Shown here piece after piece: positions 21,801-33,387 of a stretch of 64,000 nucleotides of DNA (the stretch's first letter is position 1; the number at the start of each line of letters is the position of its first letter). The position numbers and the translations under genes were made by a program. This DNA is from Plantago major (lineage: Eukaryota; Streptophyta; Magnoliopsida; Lamiales; Plantaginaceae): the NCBI GenBank assembly GCA_026545765.1, contig CM048840.1, positions 51,460,580 through 51,524,579 of the forward strand, written 5' to 3'. Under the pieces are notes generated by a model. It was not told where the DNA came from and searched no databases. It saw nothing but the letters and a program-made list of their open reading frames with translations.

Positions 21801-22879
21801 CTTTGTCTTTCTTCACAAAAACACACCTGAACAAACTTGTTAGACACAAACAAATATAACAGGCATGAAACTACATAACTCCCCCTCAACATTAGACGAG
21901 AGCAATATAACAAAATAATGTATGTTTGCTTTTTGTTCAATCTCTTCTCTTCTCCCCCTTTTTGAGAAGAAAGATATCTCTCAGATTATTCAACCAAGTT
22001 CACAGATGGAGACAAGAAGACATGCAATGAGTGCAATACTGAGTTGTGGACTATAGGACCTGCAATAAGAGTTGTGCAATGTTGGAGAATGATGTTGAAA
22101 ACATTGAGTTCAACACTGGCAGCCAAGGTGATAGCAGAAGCAGGAAAAGAGTTTGGATCGGCTGAAGGGCAGTAATCATGAATAGAGGTTGGATTAGCTA
22201 GAGAGCAGTGTTAGGATAAGAGTGGATGGTCATGATGGGTGTTGTTGGGTTTGCCTTAAAAGATCCTGCAAATATATATCAATGCTACAGAAACTGTGCA
22301 TAACTGTTAATAAAAGATTAATGTTGCAAGTAAAACAGTTATCCGTTAAGTCATAGTAATCAGATTAACAGATAAACCCTAGGGAGGTTGACACTAAAAA
22401 TCTTGATCTTAAATAATGACTTGGAATGCAAGAACAGGAAAGCAAAAACCCCAAACCCCAATGAAACACCTTAGAACTGAAACACCTCAGACCTACTCCC
22501 CCTCAAACCCAAAAATACACAGAAAGGTCAGATAGAGAAGCACATATAAAAAAGAGCAAATATAAGTCAGAAAGTACTCCAAGGACTAATGTTGACCAAG
22601 ATGTTGACTCAACATTGATGACAACATCGGAAATCGACCACTCTTAATGTAAGTCACCAGAAACCAAGTCTCAAAATGTGCGATTCGATTAACACCACCG
22701 ATCTGCAGTAAAGAGAGAGAAAGGAATACCAAAGAAACACACTCAACATTGCCTCAAGAAGTAAATTGAACAATAAGCATAAGTTTGAGTGGGGGTGACC
22801 ATGAGACCGTGAACCATGTCAAATAATTGGAACACGTATGAATCCGCTCCAAAGCCGAAGCCTATGCGGAGTTAGGCAA

Positions 22880-23112
22880 ACACACGTCTCATGGCATAAA
22901 ATCACTCATTTGACCACATTGGGTAATTTGGTACTCAGAAAGTGAACCAGCAGCATTACGAGAATCGGCACTTTTGTGCGTGTTGGTTTCAATCTAAAGC
23001 CATCAACCCTCACGACATATGACACATTGGCCACGTCGATATCTGGATAGTATTTGAAAACCCAACACGATCCTCGACGGAAACACTTCGAGCCCTTTTT
23101 ATCATAATTCAT
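22880..23112 (-). other. Segment shared with the Athila-like family A 3' region
   Basis: The minus strand reads gatcgtgttggg, then caaatacta, then gtgagggttgatgg, then accaacacgcacaaaagt, in the same order as 510-700 on the plus strand. The shared peptide is YVVRVDG-x3-KPTRTKV-x-IL. The copy here has an open frame of 68 codons (22906-23112). Origin and function unknown. Confidence 0.6.
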
Positions 23113-23454
23113 TAGATTTATTAAGCATAAAGGACAGGAGGCAACATCAAGTGTGAGTCAAGGTACGAGTAAAAATAGCCAAAAAGCAGCAAAAGTGGGT
23201 TTTACATAAAGCAAACACACAGGAGACTCGATCCCTTTCAACCTTGGTTTCAAATAGCCTTTCAAACCCTAAGCATCACCACTATAAGCTACAAAGCGAG
23301 AATAGACCATGAAGAAGCATACGTAAAACACATAGACACACACAAAAAAAATTTAAAAAAATAAAGAAAATCAAAAGGCAACAAAAAACACATCACTTTT
23401 CTGCAGCCAGTGTTGACTGTGATGTTGAGTCAACACTAGTTTCAACATCGAAGA

Positions 23455-24010
23455 TCACAAAGAGCAAAAATCAAGAGATCTCCTAAGACTGAAGAATCTC
23501 TCACAATTCAAAGGCTTGGTAACAATATCTGCAAGTTGATTGGTTGTATCTAAGTGTTGTATGACTATTACTTGCAGATTGACCATATCCTTAAGAAAAT
23601 TATACCCAATGTCTATGTGTTTCGTGCGTGAGTGCAAAACAGGCTTCTTAAAATTATTTATGGCACTAAGGTCATCACAGAACATCAACAAGGTATCACA
23701 TTGAAGACCAAAGTCATGCATCATATTTTTCACCCATATCAATTGAGTAACACAACTCCGGATGTTACATGTTGATTCAACATGAGAGTGACACATTGTT
23801 CTGTTTCTTGAAATACCATGACATTAAATTAGAATCAAGATAAAAGCAACCTCCACTAGTGTATTTTCTATCATCTAGAACACCAGCCCAATCAGAATCA
23901 CTAAATCCCACTAGATTAGTGTTTGTATCACATGCATACCATAATCTAAGATTAACAGTTCTTGATATATATATGAAAAATCTTTTAAGAACAATCGGTG
24001 TGGGATTTTA
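23455..24010 (-). pseudogene. Copia RT/RNase H C-terminal remnant
   Basis: Reading down from 24010: SDSDWAGVLDDRKYTSGGCF, then FCDDLSAINNFKKPVLHSRTKHIDI and TNQLADIVTKPL, the standard order at the end of copia pol, ending at 23455. A frame change near 23800 separates the two parts. The upstream catalytic RT, integrase and protease are absent from this element. Confidence 0.85.
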
Positions 24011-24472
24011 GGGTTAGATCGACACTGCACAAACACACACATAAAACATGATGTGAGGTATCTTTGGTTGATAGATATAGAAGGTCGGAGTCATTGTTAC
24101 AGATAATGTTAGGTCAACATCATCTCCAACATCGATTCTCGAGCATAAGACCATTAGCCATAGGAGTGCCGGGTTCACCTATCATGCTCATCTCATGGGT
24201 ACCGCCGATGGAATTTACACTGTGATGTTGAGCTCAATGTTGTGTCATCATTTGTCACAAGATTGACAATTTCTCCTTGTACACCACCGGAGTTCTTGGT
24301 TTAGCTAGACACCTTTCGTGTTCGATGTCGCTTTTCTCGGGAGTAGTGTCAGAATCTGCTCAAGACTGCAACAACCTGTTTATTCTTGGGTATGCGTGCC
24401 TTTCCGGACAGAGACATCGTAAAAGACGTTTAAAATGACAATGTTGATGTCAATGTTGACTCAACATTGTTT
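24011..24472 (-). other. Unassigned segment between gag and RNase H in the inner element
   Basis: It replaces most of pol. On the minus strand an ATG near 24418 opens MSLSGKARIPKNKQVVAVLSRF before a stop, and another frame reads VNSIGGTHEMSMIGEPGTP. Coding-like but unrecognised; it could be a relocated third-ORF fragment. It contains several AATGTTG words. Confidence 0.35.
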
Positions 24473-25719
24473 TCATTCATCGCCACTCTTCCGGTGATAA
24501 TCTGCAGATAGATCAACTGAACCATGTAGACACAAAACATTAGTAGAAAATGATTCCTCAGGGTTAGTCCCGAAAAGTGTTTCACAGTTTTGAGAATCAT
24601 CATAGTCGAAAAAGACTTCTTTTGTCAATGTTGGACAAACATTGTTTCTCAACATTGTTCAGAACAGCAGATAGGGCTTTGGCATGAACTTCTGGATCAT
24701 CGTCTTCCTGTTCGTCATCTGAAACATCACTGAGACAAGCAAGCATAGTCTTTTTCTCCTTTCGAAGAGTGTTAGCACATTCATTCTGATAATGCCCCCA
24801 TCCTTGACATTCAAAACATCTAACTTTACTAAGTTTACTAAGACTAGGGCTAGTGTTAGACACACCAGTTTTCTTTTTGAAATTTCTAGTTCCTTTTGAG
24901 TTGCTCGAAGAGCCTCTATTAGAATTCTTCCTGAATCTAAGTTTCTCAATTTTCCTAACCAAGTCATTGTAGGCTTCTTCAGTCATGTCTTCAGAATCAT
25001 CACTACTGCTTTCAAGCTCAGTAACTTTAGCTTTAGATTTAGAGTGAAGGGACATACTAAGGATTTTCGTACCTTTTCTTTCGTTATCAATTATCTCAAA
25101 ATTTTTCAAATTGTTCATCAAGGTATGAAAATCCATAGTAGCCAGATTGTGAGTGTCTTCAAAAATAGTAACTTTAGTGTTAAATTTTGAAGAGAGAGAA
25201 CGTATGGCTTTAGAAATCAGTTGCTTGTTGGAAATAGCATCACCAAGAAGTTGAACATCATTAGACAAAGTCAAAAGCTTTTCAAAATAAGAATCAATGG
25301 TTTTAGCTTCTTCCATTCTCAGATTTTCAAATTTTGACCAAAGCATTCGAAGTTTAGTTTGTTTGACACTATTATCACCTTCACAATGATTCTGAAGTAT
25401 GTCCCAAGCTAGTTTAGTCAGAGTGCAATTTTGAATGATTTTAAACATATGAGCATCAACATGTCCAAAATGGCATTTAAAGCTTTTTCATTGTAAGAGC
25501 TTAAAAGTAAGTCTCCTGCAGTGAAGCGTTCTTCTTGTATGGGATGAATATCTCCATCAAGATCGTGTCCTTCAAGAGCTGGACAAATCCTTCTAGAACA
25601 GATCTCCAAGCTCGACATTCAATGGACTTGATGTATGTCCTCATCCTGATTTTCCAGTAGTGGTAGTTCGATCCATCAAGCATAGGTGGCCTGTAGACAC
25701 TTAAGTTTGCAACTTCCAT
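24473..25719 (-). pseudogene. Gag of the inner sirevirus-like element, decayed
   Basis: The start codon at 25719 gives MEVANLSVYRPPMLDGSNYHYWKIRM, the usual copia gag N-terminus (DUF4219-like). A frameshift near 25470-25500 leads to the UBN2-like core (LWSKFENLRMEEAKTI…YFEKLLTL) and then a complete CCHC knuckle, CFECQGWGHYQNEC, near 24780-24820, followed by an acidic DDEQEDDD stretch. The reading frame to 24600 is otherwise long. Gag would coat and package the element's RNA. Confidence 0.85.
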
Positions 25720-25751
25720 TGTAGTAGTACCAAATCCATACAAGAGTTAGG

Positions 25752-25767
25752 TGGTGGCTCGATGCCA
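25752..25767 (-). promoter_or_regulatory. Primer binding site of the inner element
   Basis: Minus strand TGGCATCGAGCCACC just inside the 5' LTR, similar to the iMet primer site TGGTATCAGAGC with changes. Confidence 0.6.
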
Positions 25768-25769
25768 CT

Positions 25770-26651
25770 TATTAGAACTTAAGATCCCGATTGGTACTTG
25801 AATTAGACCAATGCACAATGTTGCCAACAATGTTGTTCAACACTGTCTACAGTTAACAGATAGCAGCAGATGAATAAGAATGAAACTTCTATTACCAAGC
25901 CAATATATAGAAAAATATATTGGCAGCAACCAGAGGCAAAATATCTAACGACAGTGAAAAGTAGATCTAATCAAGTGGGTTTAATACAATCACGACGATT
26001 GATTAAACAACCAAAACTAGCCCTAGAAGAACCAACAAGAAAAGCTATTCTAGGTCGATGTTTGAAAGAGTTATTCCAACAATGAATACTCTTAGACAAA
26101 CTCTAAAGCTAGCGTAAAACAAGAAGCCTAAACTCTTTTAATAAAATCTCGATTGAGCATCAAGAAAGGCTCAATGATTGCTCACTGAATCCTTGTATAT
26201 ATACTTGAGATATCGACTCCCATCCAAGTCGAAAGGCAATAGGATCTCAAAGAAAGGCAATTTTCCATGTTCTTGTTTTCTTCAATAATCGCCTAGAAGG
26301 AAATTCCATATTAGTGTCTTCAACAATATATTTCCTTCTTGCTTTCTTCAACAATATTCTTGAAAGATTCTCTCTTTAGATTGCATTCCTTATGTCCAAA
26401 GCAACTCAAACTCTTTCCTTATTCTGCAGAATTGAATTGATTGCTTCGGTCAAGTCATCAATCCAATTGGCCTGCTTGTTTCTATGTTGTCTGCTGTTGT
26501 CCGTAATGTTGTTCCAACATTGTATCGGCACTATTTCGCAATGTTGCACAACATTGAAATCCTGCAGTTCACAAACAACAACAACAAACACAAACATTGA
26601 ACTGAATCATGAAAGATAAGATTAACTAATCAAGTGCAACTTGCATTTTCA
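25770..26651 (-). repeat. 5' LTR of the inner sirevirus-like element (882 bp)
   Basis: Plus orientation TATTAGAACTTAA…TTGCATTTTCA; first dinucleotide TG mutated to TA. Small indels distinguish it from the 3' LTR. Confidence 0.92.
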
Positions 26652-26723
26652 CCTACCATGCAGCCGACCAATGCAGTGGCTCACTTGGAGCCGAATAAGG
26701 TTGTTTCTGAAGCCTCTCAGGGT

Positions 26724-26799
26724 GTAAGTTTCCTTACTTGGCTTAGCTTGTCCCTCCTTGGTATAGTGTTGATTTTGACAACATTTTCCTTTCCTACAG
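26724..26799 (+). other. Intron 3 of the Tat antisense gene
   Basis: 76 bp, CAGGGT|GTAAGT…tttcctACAG|GAAACC; splicing keeps frame from SEASQG into ETGQKLMADAIKFG. Confidence 0.75.
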
Positions 26800-26994
26800 G
26801 AAACCGGGCAGAAATTGATGGCTGATGCCATCAAATTCGGAAAAAAGAGGAAGGACCGGGCCGAAGGCCACAAAAAAGGTCGGTCGGCCAAGATGGGTCG
26901 GTCGACTTTTACCATTCAGGAGTTTGCTCCTGAAAAACTCATGAAATTTGGGCAGGAGGCCTTGTCGGGCAGCCTGAGGATGCTGGGCGATATT

Positions 26995-27070
26995 GTAAGT
27001 TTGTTTACCTTATCTTGGGTGTAATTTTTCGTTAATTTTCTTCTAACTGTATCTGATCGCTCATGCGTAG
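26995..27070 (+). other. Intron 4 of the Tat antisense gene
   Basis: 76 bp, GATATT|GTAAGT…catgCGTAG|ATTAAC; splicing joins MLGDI to INNHDEAL and leads into the coiled coil. Confidence 0.75.
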
Positions 27071-27842
27071 ATTAACAATCATGACGAGGCCCTGAAAAAT
27101 CTGAAGGTCGCCGAAGATAATTCTGCCCTCTTGGCCCAGTTGGAGGAGGCCAAGAAGGCCAGGGCCGATGCTGAAGAGGCTAAGAGTCGAGCTGAGGCTG
27201 AGGCCGAGCGGCTGAATAAGGAAGCTGAGGAGTTGAGAGCTCGGGTGGAGAAGGAAACTGCTCTGGCTCGGGCACTCCAAGAGTCTCGGGGTAAGCTCAA
27301 GGCTTTTCTAATGGAAAAGCTAAAGACTACCCGAGTGGAGGCGGTGAGGGATTTTCTTGCCTCGGGCTCCTTCCACTACAAGAGCTGAGGGGGTGACTTC
27401 CGAGCACGAGGACATGGATGCCTTCCGTGATGGGGAGCTGGAGGAGTATGTTGATGCCGAGGTGCAACCCATTGCGGATCTCCAAAAAGAGGAATGGTGG
27501 TATGATACCTGCGGACCCCCACCAGAAGATATGGAGGATCTCCGAGGGGAGCTGAAGCCGATGTATCCCTCCTGGTTTCCTCTTCTCTTTGCCAGCACTC
27601 GGCTTGAGGGGACCGAGCATCGCACCCTTAACAGGGAATGGACCCGACTATCCGGCGCACTGGATAGCGTGTCGGTGATGCATGTGGTGGAGGAGGAAAC
27701 CACTGGTCCGGACGGGACAAAGAGGGTTGCTAGGCTTTGGAGGCGGATCAGAAAGGAAGGAGCAGAGAGCACGCCAGAGGAGGGGGAGACCAGCAGGCCG
27801 AGTGAGGAGGTCCCGGATACCTCATCCGTAGAGGGTTGGTAG

Positions 27843-28628
27843 TAGCCGAGGGTATGCCCTTGGGAACATTTTGTAAAGTGTTGAACACTTAGTGTTAGGG
27901 CCATATTTTGCTAACTAGGCCCTCGGGTTGTGAGGGTACTATTCTTTTTGTCGGTCATGCTCGGATCTTGGTATATCTTTGCCATTTTTTGTGAATGCTT
28001 AAAGTTGCAAGATCCGAGGTTGACCACCTATGTAATTTTCCGAACAGTAGGCTTGATCTAATGTTTAGTTTTCGTTCATCTCTTGCTTCTTGGATGAGTT
28101 TATTATGCTTTGATAAATTCACACATTATTTTGAGTAGGAGCTTATGGCGACTTGATTTATCATTTAGCATTCGAAGACCTTACTTTGCCTAGTGCAAGT
28201 ACTTTGATTTTTTCATGCGAGTCTTAATAATAAGTTAGCTCGGCTTATTATTTGAAAATTTATTCAATCGTACCCTTTCGACTGAAGTCAGATTTCATAA
28301 AATCCAGGTTTAGTTTTTATCGATTATCAAGTTTGGTTTCGGATTCATAAATTTCGAGTAACTTGGAAATTCTCAATCGATAATTTTGTAGACCATTCGG
28401 CTATATCGTTTTTCCACGAGATCTAATCAAGTTAGGCATTACCAAGACTCCTAAGGTTTGGTTTGGCCTTGTTGATTTTAGGATTTATCCAAGATCTCCC
28501 CAAGGCAAGTATCCTTTTAGGATGTTCCCGTGTATGTTCTTGATAAATAGATGAAGAATATAGGACAAAATATGTTGATTTCATTAATTGGGAGTCTATC
28601 TCCTCGGATCGCTCATTACAATGATTTT
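27843..28628. other. Convergent non-coding gap between antisense gene and integrase
   Basis: AT-rich, without ORFs. It would serve as 3' UTR for both the plus-strand antisense gene and the minus-strand pol. No clear repeat seen. Confidence 0.6.
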
Positions 28629-29908
28629 TCATGCATAATATTTCTGGAGGTTCTTGGCATTCCAGGTGCGTTTGAGAGCTTTTCCTTGGAGGTCGGCTAG
28701 CCCATAGCTTCCATTAACACTTGCTCGGATAACTTTGTAAGGTCCTTCCCAGTTGGGTTCAAGTTTTCCCACTTTGCTGAGGATGTCGACTCTTCTCAGT
28801 ACGAGATCGCCGACCTGAATGACCCTTGTCTTCATGTGCTTGTTATAAGCTTGCGCCATTGTGGCTTGATATCCGAGTGTCCGAGCTAATGCTTCACTTC
28901 TTGTAGATTCTACCCTGTCTAAATCATATATGCGCTCGGACGCATTGTTCTCAGGTGTGTAATTCTGAATACGATATGTGTGAACATCTATCTCGGCTGG
29001 AATCACAGCTTCAGAACCATAAACCAAGCCAAAAGGTGTATCCTGTGTTGCAGTTCGGACGGTCGTTCGATATGCCCATAAGACTCCATCGAGCTTATCA
29101 ACCCAATCTTCTCGGCTATCTCCAAGTCTTCTTTGAAGGTTATCCACTATGGTGCGATTGGTGACTTCGGTTTGGCCTTTGGCTTGAGGGTGGACGACCG
29201 ATGTGAAGCGTTGTTCGATCCTCATTTCCTGATACCATTCTTTTAGCTTGGCACCTGAGAACTGGCTACCGTTATCCGCAACCAGGATCCTGGGTAGGCC
29301 AAAGCGACAAGTTAGCCTCCAAAGGAAATTCATAATCTTTTTCTCGGTGATTATCATGGTGGCTTCGGCCTCGACCCACTTTGAAAAGTATTCCACTGCT
29401 ACGATGAGAAACTTCTTCCCCCCTTGTCCGGGCAGAAATGGTCCAACGATATCCATTCCCCATTGATCGAAAGGACAAGTGATGGTGGACGGAATCATGG
29501 GTATGGTCGGCTGTCGAGGGATTCTTGTGAATTTTTGGCATTCTACACATGACCGGCAAAACGCCCTGCTTCCTTTCTCATGTTCGGCCAATAATATCCG
29601 GCCCTTCGAATTTTCTGTGATAGCGCTCGGCCACCTGAGTGATTTCCACAACTGCCAAGGTGGATTTCTTTGAGCACAGTTAGTGCTTCAGAAGGTGTCA
29701 AGCATCGTAGATGCATCCCGTCATACGATTTCTTGTAGAGGTCGTTGCCATTCCAGAAGTAACAAAGATTTCTTCGTCGGATTCTTCTAGCCTCGGCCGG
29801 GTCGGTTGGTAGGGTCCCTTTTGTGAAGTAGGCCACCAATGGCTCATCCATGTATCCGAACTCGAGATTCCAGCCACAAGTTGATTCGGGGGAGCATTGA
29901 CAATGCAA
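28629..29908 (-). pseudogene. Integrase of the Tat element
   Basis: HHCC zinc-binding region (…H-x4-GNHSGG… and CRSCVECQKF) at about 29540-29700. The catalytic core DDE is visible: D in GMDIVGPF, D in VADNGSQF, E in GQTEVTNR. A C-terminal GPYKVI segment ends …NLQKYYA at 28629. The chain would insert the cDNA into the genome. One frameshift near 29545-29560 splits it, so the core half (29651-28629, 340 codons) is the long open part. All three acidic residues remain. Confidence 0.88.
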
Positions 29909-29949
29909 GATGTGTTTGCACTCATTAAAACCACTGTCCGAGTATCTAT

Positions 29950-32189
29950 TGCTCTGAAGTCATTGCCCATTGGATAAAGGTCGTTACCGCCATTCTTCGT
30001 TCGGTCTATCTTGGACAAGGAAAACTCCTCGAAGGTTTCTCTCAGCTCTTTGACTATCTTCAAGTATTTGATCATGGCCACACTCTTGGTAGTAAACTTT
30101 CCTGAAAATTGTTCTGTGACCAACTGGGAGTCAGAGAATGCTCGGATTTTTCGTGCCATGACCGACTGTGCCATTTTCATTCCTGCTATCAAGGCTCCGT
30201 ACTCGGCTTCATTGTTTGTTACTGGGAAAGTTAGCCGAATTGCATATTCCATCTCGGCTCCTTCTGGACTGATTAGTAATAATCCGGTCCCACCAGCGTT
30301 TGAAGCCGAGGAACCATCCACATAAAGTTCCCAAACATCATTTTGTGGAGGAGGCGTCGCTTTAGGAACTGAGGTTGATTGTATCACAACCGGAACCTCG
30401 TGGGGTGGATTCCCAGGCGGGGGTGGAGGTAGCTCTTCAATTGTGGCTTGGTTCAGAATCCAATCTTTCACTGGGTCGGCTTCTGCTTGAATATCATTGG
30501 TGGATAGGGCTAGCACCTCAAGTGCCTATAGACTGTCTTGTGATTCTTCCATCCTGGTCGGTTTCTCAACCACCGTTGGAGGAGGATATTCGGTTAGGAA
30601 GTCAGCCAATACATGGGCCTTTTTAGCCGAGGGAGCTTGGTATTCAATGGTATGATCTCCCAACTCAATCATCCATTTTGTTAATCTCCCCGACTTCGCA
30701 GCATCGTATAATACTTGCTTCAAGGGCTGGCTCGTTAAGACAATGATCTTGTGAGATCAGAAATATGGCTTGAGCTTTCTTGCGGCCTCAACTAAACAAA
30801 ATGCATACTTTTCAATGTCCTGATAGTTTTGTTCTGCCGAGATCATGACCTTGCTTAGGTAGTAGACTGGCAAGTGTTCATTCTTGCAAACCTTAAATAG
30901 GACCGAGCTGATAACCTCGACGGAGATAGCTAGGTAGATATATAATGGTTCACCTTCGTCCGGCTTTGCCAAAAGTGGCGGGGTGGCCCAGTAAGTCTTG
31001 AGGTTCTCAAATGCTGTCTTACACTCCTCGATCCATTCAAACTTGTCAGTTTTCCTGAGTGTTTTGAAGAAGGGGAGGTTCTTTTCGGCCGACCTTGAAA
31101 TGAACCGGCTTAAGGAGATAATCTTGCCGATTAGGCGCTAGACGTCCCTGATGTTCTTAGGGTGAGGAAGATCGACTATGGCCTTGATCTTCTCGGGATT
31201 CTCCTCAATCCCCCTATGAGTCACCATGTAGCCGAGGAACTTGCCTCCTTTAACTCCAAACGTACACTTGGCCGGGTTTAATTTCATTTCGTAACGACGG
31301 AGGATCTTAAAACATTTGTTCAGATGACTGATGTGTTCGGCCGCTTCCTTGCTCTTGACTAGAATGTCGTCGACATATACTTCCATGGAACGCCCCAGTT
31401 CTTCCTGAAACATGAGGTTCATCAACCTTTTATAAGTTGCTCCTGCATTTCTTAGGCCGAAAGGCATGACTTGAAAACAGTAGACTCCCCCGGCTGCGAT
31501 AAAGGCCGTTTTAGGGATGTCTTCCTCATCCATTCTGATCTGGTAGAAACCTTGGAATGCGTCCATGAAGCTTAGTAGGGCACAACCAGCTGTGGAATCC
31601 ACCAGTTGATCGATCCGTGGAAGAGGGTAAGAATCCTTTGGGCAGAACATGTTGAGGGTTGTGAAGTCATTACACATCCTCCACTTTCCCGGACTCTTCT
31701 CTACCAATACCACGTTACATATCCAATCCGAGTAATGAACTTCTCGGATGTGCCCTGCTTTAAGTAGCCGATCTACTTCCTCGGCAATGATACGATCTCG
31801 AATGGGTCCATGGTCTCGTTTTTCTGCCTTACTGGTCGGATGGTCGGATCTACATGGAGAGAGTGAACCATGATTTCGGGGTCGATTCCAGTCAGATCCT
31901 CTGTTCCCCACGCAAAGACATCGGCATTCTTTCGTAAAAATGCGATCATTTTCAGAGTGGTTTCCTCATCCATGCCAGAGCCGATCTTGGCCGTTCTTTC
32001 CGGGTGCCAATCACTGAGTGGGATTTCCAAGACATCCTCATCGGCTTGCATCCAATTTTCTCCGAAAAAGGTTTTCATGGGGCTGTCGCCCGGTGGTTCG
32101 GGTGGAATGACCCGATAGTTCACGATCTCGATACTCTTGGTATTCGCCTCAGACCTTCTCGGGTGTTTCTTATCTACACCCATCTTCAA
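29950..32189 (-). pseudogene. Reverse transcriptase and RNase H region of the Tat element
   Basis: RT core 31911-31138 shows LPRIDQLVD, DAFQGFYQI, PFGLRNAGATY and the intact catalytic YVDDILVKS. Stops near 31136, 30757 and 30525 interrupt the rest. An RNase H-like domain follows (YYLSKVM…YQDIEKYAFCL). A second one then appears, WELYVDGSSASNAGGTGLL…NNEAEYGALIAG…FSDSQLV, with Asp-Glu-Asp residues. Two RNase H modules, the second archaeal-like, are a recalled hallmark of Tat elements. Confidence 0.88.
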
Positions 32190-32239
32190 CCAATTGATTC
32201 CTTCTCCGGGAGTCTTCTCCTTTTTTCGAGGGGCAGATA

Positions 32240-32983
32240 TCAGACTAATGGGAAGGCAATGCCTCTTTCTTTTCGACTATCATAGCTTCGATCATTGTGT
32301 TGCTCTTGGAAGTCATAAGGCCGAGAAGCTCTCCTTGTTGACAGAGTATAACACTCCCAAGCCTCTTGTCGGTTGCCATTCAATACTCCTACCCCATTTG
32401 GAGTCGAGAATTTCACCCGGAGATGGAAAGTTGAAACTATTGCTCGGAACCTGTTTAATGTTGGCCGACCAATAAGGACATTATACTCAAATACTGCATC
32501 CACAATGAGGAAAGGCACTTGGGTCTCTGTGACCCTTCTCGGGTAGGTTCCCATTGAGAGTGGTAAGTATATAATCCCCCTTGGCCGAACTTGGGTTCCG
32601 CCAAAGCCTACTAGGCTGGTTGTGACCGGTCGGAGACCTTCAAGACTCATCCTCATTTTTCTCACTGTGCTCATGAGGAGGATGTTGGAGGAACTCCCTG
32701 TATCGATAAGGACCTTGCTCATATCATAACCTGCTACGACCATGTCTACAACCACGGGTACATCCGGACTTCATGTTGCTCCTTGTCCTACACATGGGGT
32801 TGGGGCATCAGCTTCATCAAATGTGATGAGGTGAACTCCAGGTTCGACATAGTTCACGTAACCTTCATCGGCCTCTCTTAGGGTCTTGGCTGTATTTTCG
32901 CGAGCATTTCTACTGTCGCCACCAGCTGGTCCTCCAGCGATGGTGAGAATTCTACCAGACCGTGGTAAGTTTTCTTCGTCCAT
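32240..32983 (-). pseudogene. Aspartic protease of the Tat element
   Basis: Catalytic DTGSS (LIDTGSSSNIL) at about 32690, followed by the second-lobe pattern YNVLIGRPTLN. A stop at about 32771 separates it from an upstream linker. It would cleave the Gag-Pol polyprotein. Confidence 0.85.
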
Positions 32984-33387
32984 CCCTGCTCATCATTGTT
33001 GCGGGTAGTTCGATCTCTTCCTCTGCTCGAAATTCTAGCTTATCTTTGAATTGATGATCTCCTCAAATTGTGTAGCCGAGGATATGATCGCCTTTCCCTT
33101 GACCTAGCTCACCTAGGAGTATGTGATCTCCTAGGACTACGATTTTTTGCTGGACTTGGCCTGCTCTCTTGTCTGGGCTGGCGTTCAGTTAGTCGGTCAA
33201 TTCGATCAACATCCCGTGGACCATCAGCTTGGTCCTGCCTCATAACATAATCTTTAAGGTAGCCCAGCTCTATCAATCTTTGTATCTCTTGGCGTAGCTG
33301 GTTGCATTTCTCAGTTGAATGTCCTTTCTGCTTGTGAAAATAACAATACTCGGAAGAATTCCGAGTGAATCGGCTTTCCTTGTGTTT

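Larger units (their letters stand above)
20327..26651 (-). mobile_element. Internally deleted sirevirus-like Ty1/copia element, 6.3 kb
   Basis: LTRs 20327-21206 and 25770-26651 with exact CCTAC duplications (20322-20326, 26652-26656). Sense strand is minus: primer binding site at 25752-25767 (TGGCATCGAGCC, a variant of the iMet site), gag, then only the end of RT/RNase H, a long non-coding part, and the polypurine tract at 21207-21220. Protease, integrase and most of RT are gone. It inserted in the antisense gene of the Tat element, so it is younger than that element. It is strikingly rich in AATGTTG/CAACATT words. Confidence 0.9.
18448..27842 (+). pseudogene. Antisense ORF of the Tat element (gypsy-type transposon aORF), decayed
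   Basis: Plus-strand, intron-containing gene opposite to gag-pol. ATG at 18448, then an in-frame TAA at codon 10. A Ser/Pro/acidic N-terminal part (18490-19140) has a frameshift near 18850 and TGA at 19001. A globular core (about 19300-19770) reads LHALANFPMWILVP…LPNSMGAL…FLDPYDSSYLW, which resembles the 'putative gypsy type transposon' domain (Pfam PF04195, recalled). Acidic stretches follow, then introns 20145-20215, 26724-26799 and 26995-27070, all GTAAGT…AG. A long Ala/Glu/Lys/Arg coiled coil (27110-27330) and an acidic C-terminus ending at 27842 complete it, with a frameshift near 27370. The sirevirus-like element 20327-26651 splits it. The function of such aORFs is unknown; nucleic-acid or Gag partner roles are guesses. 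Confidence 0.75.

Noticed and set aside
27320-27904. 194-codon minus-strand ORF
   Set aside because: Shadow of the plus-strand C-terminus, which continues a coiled coil joined by valid introns; the minus frame has no recognisable domain.
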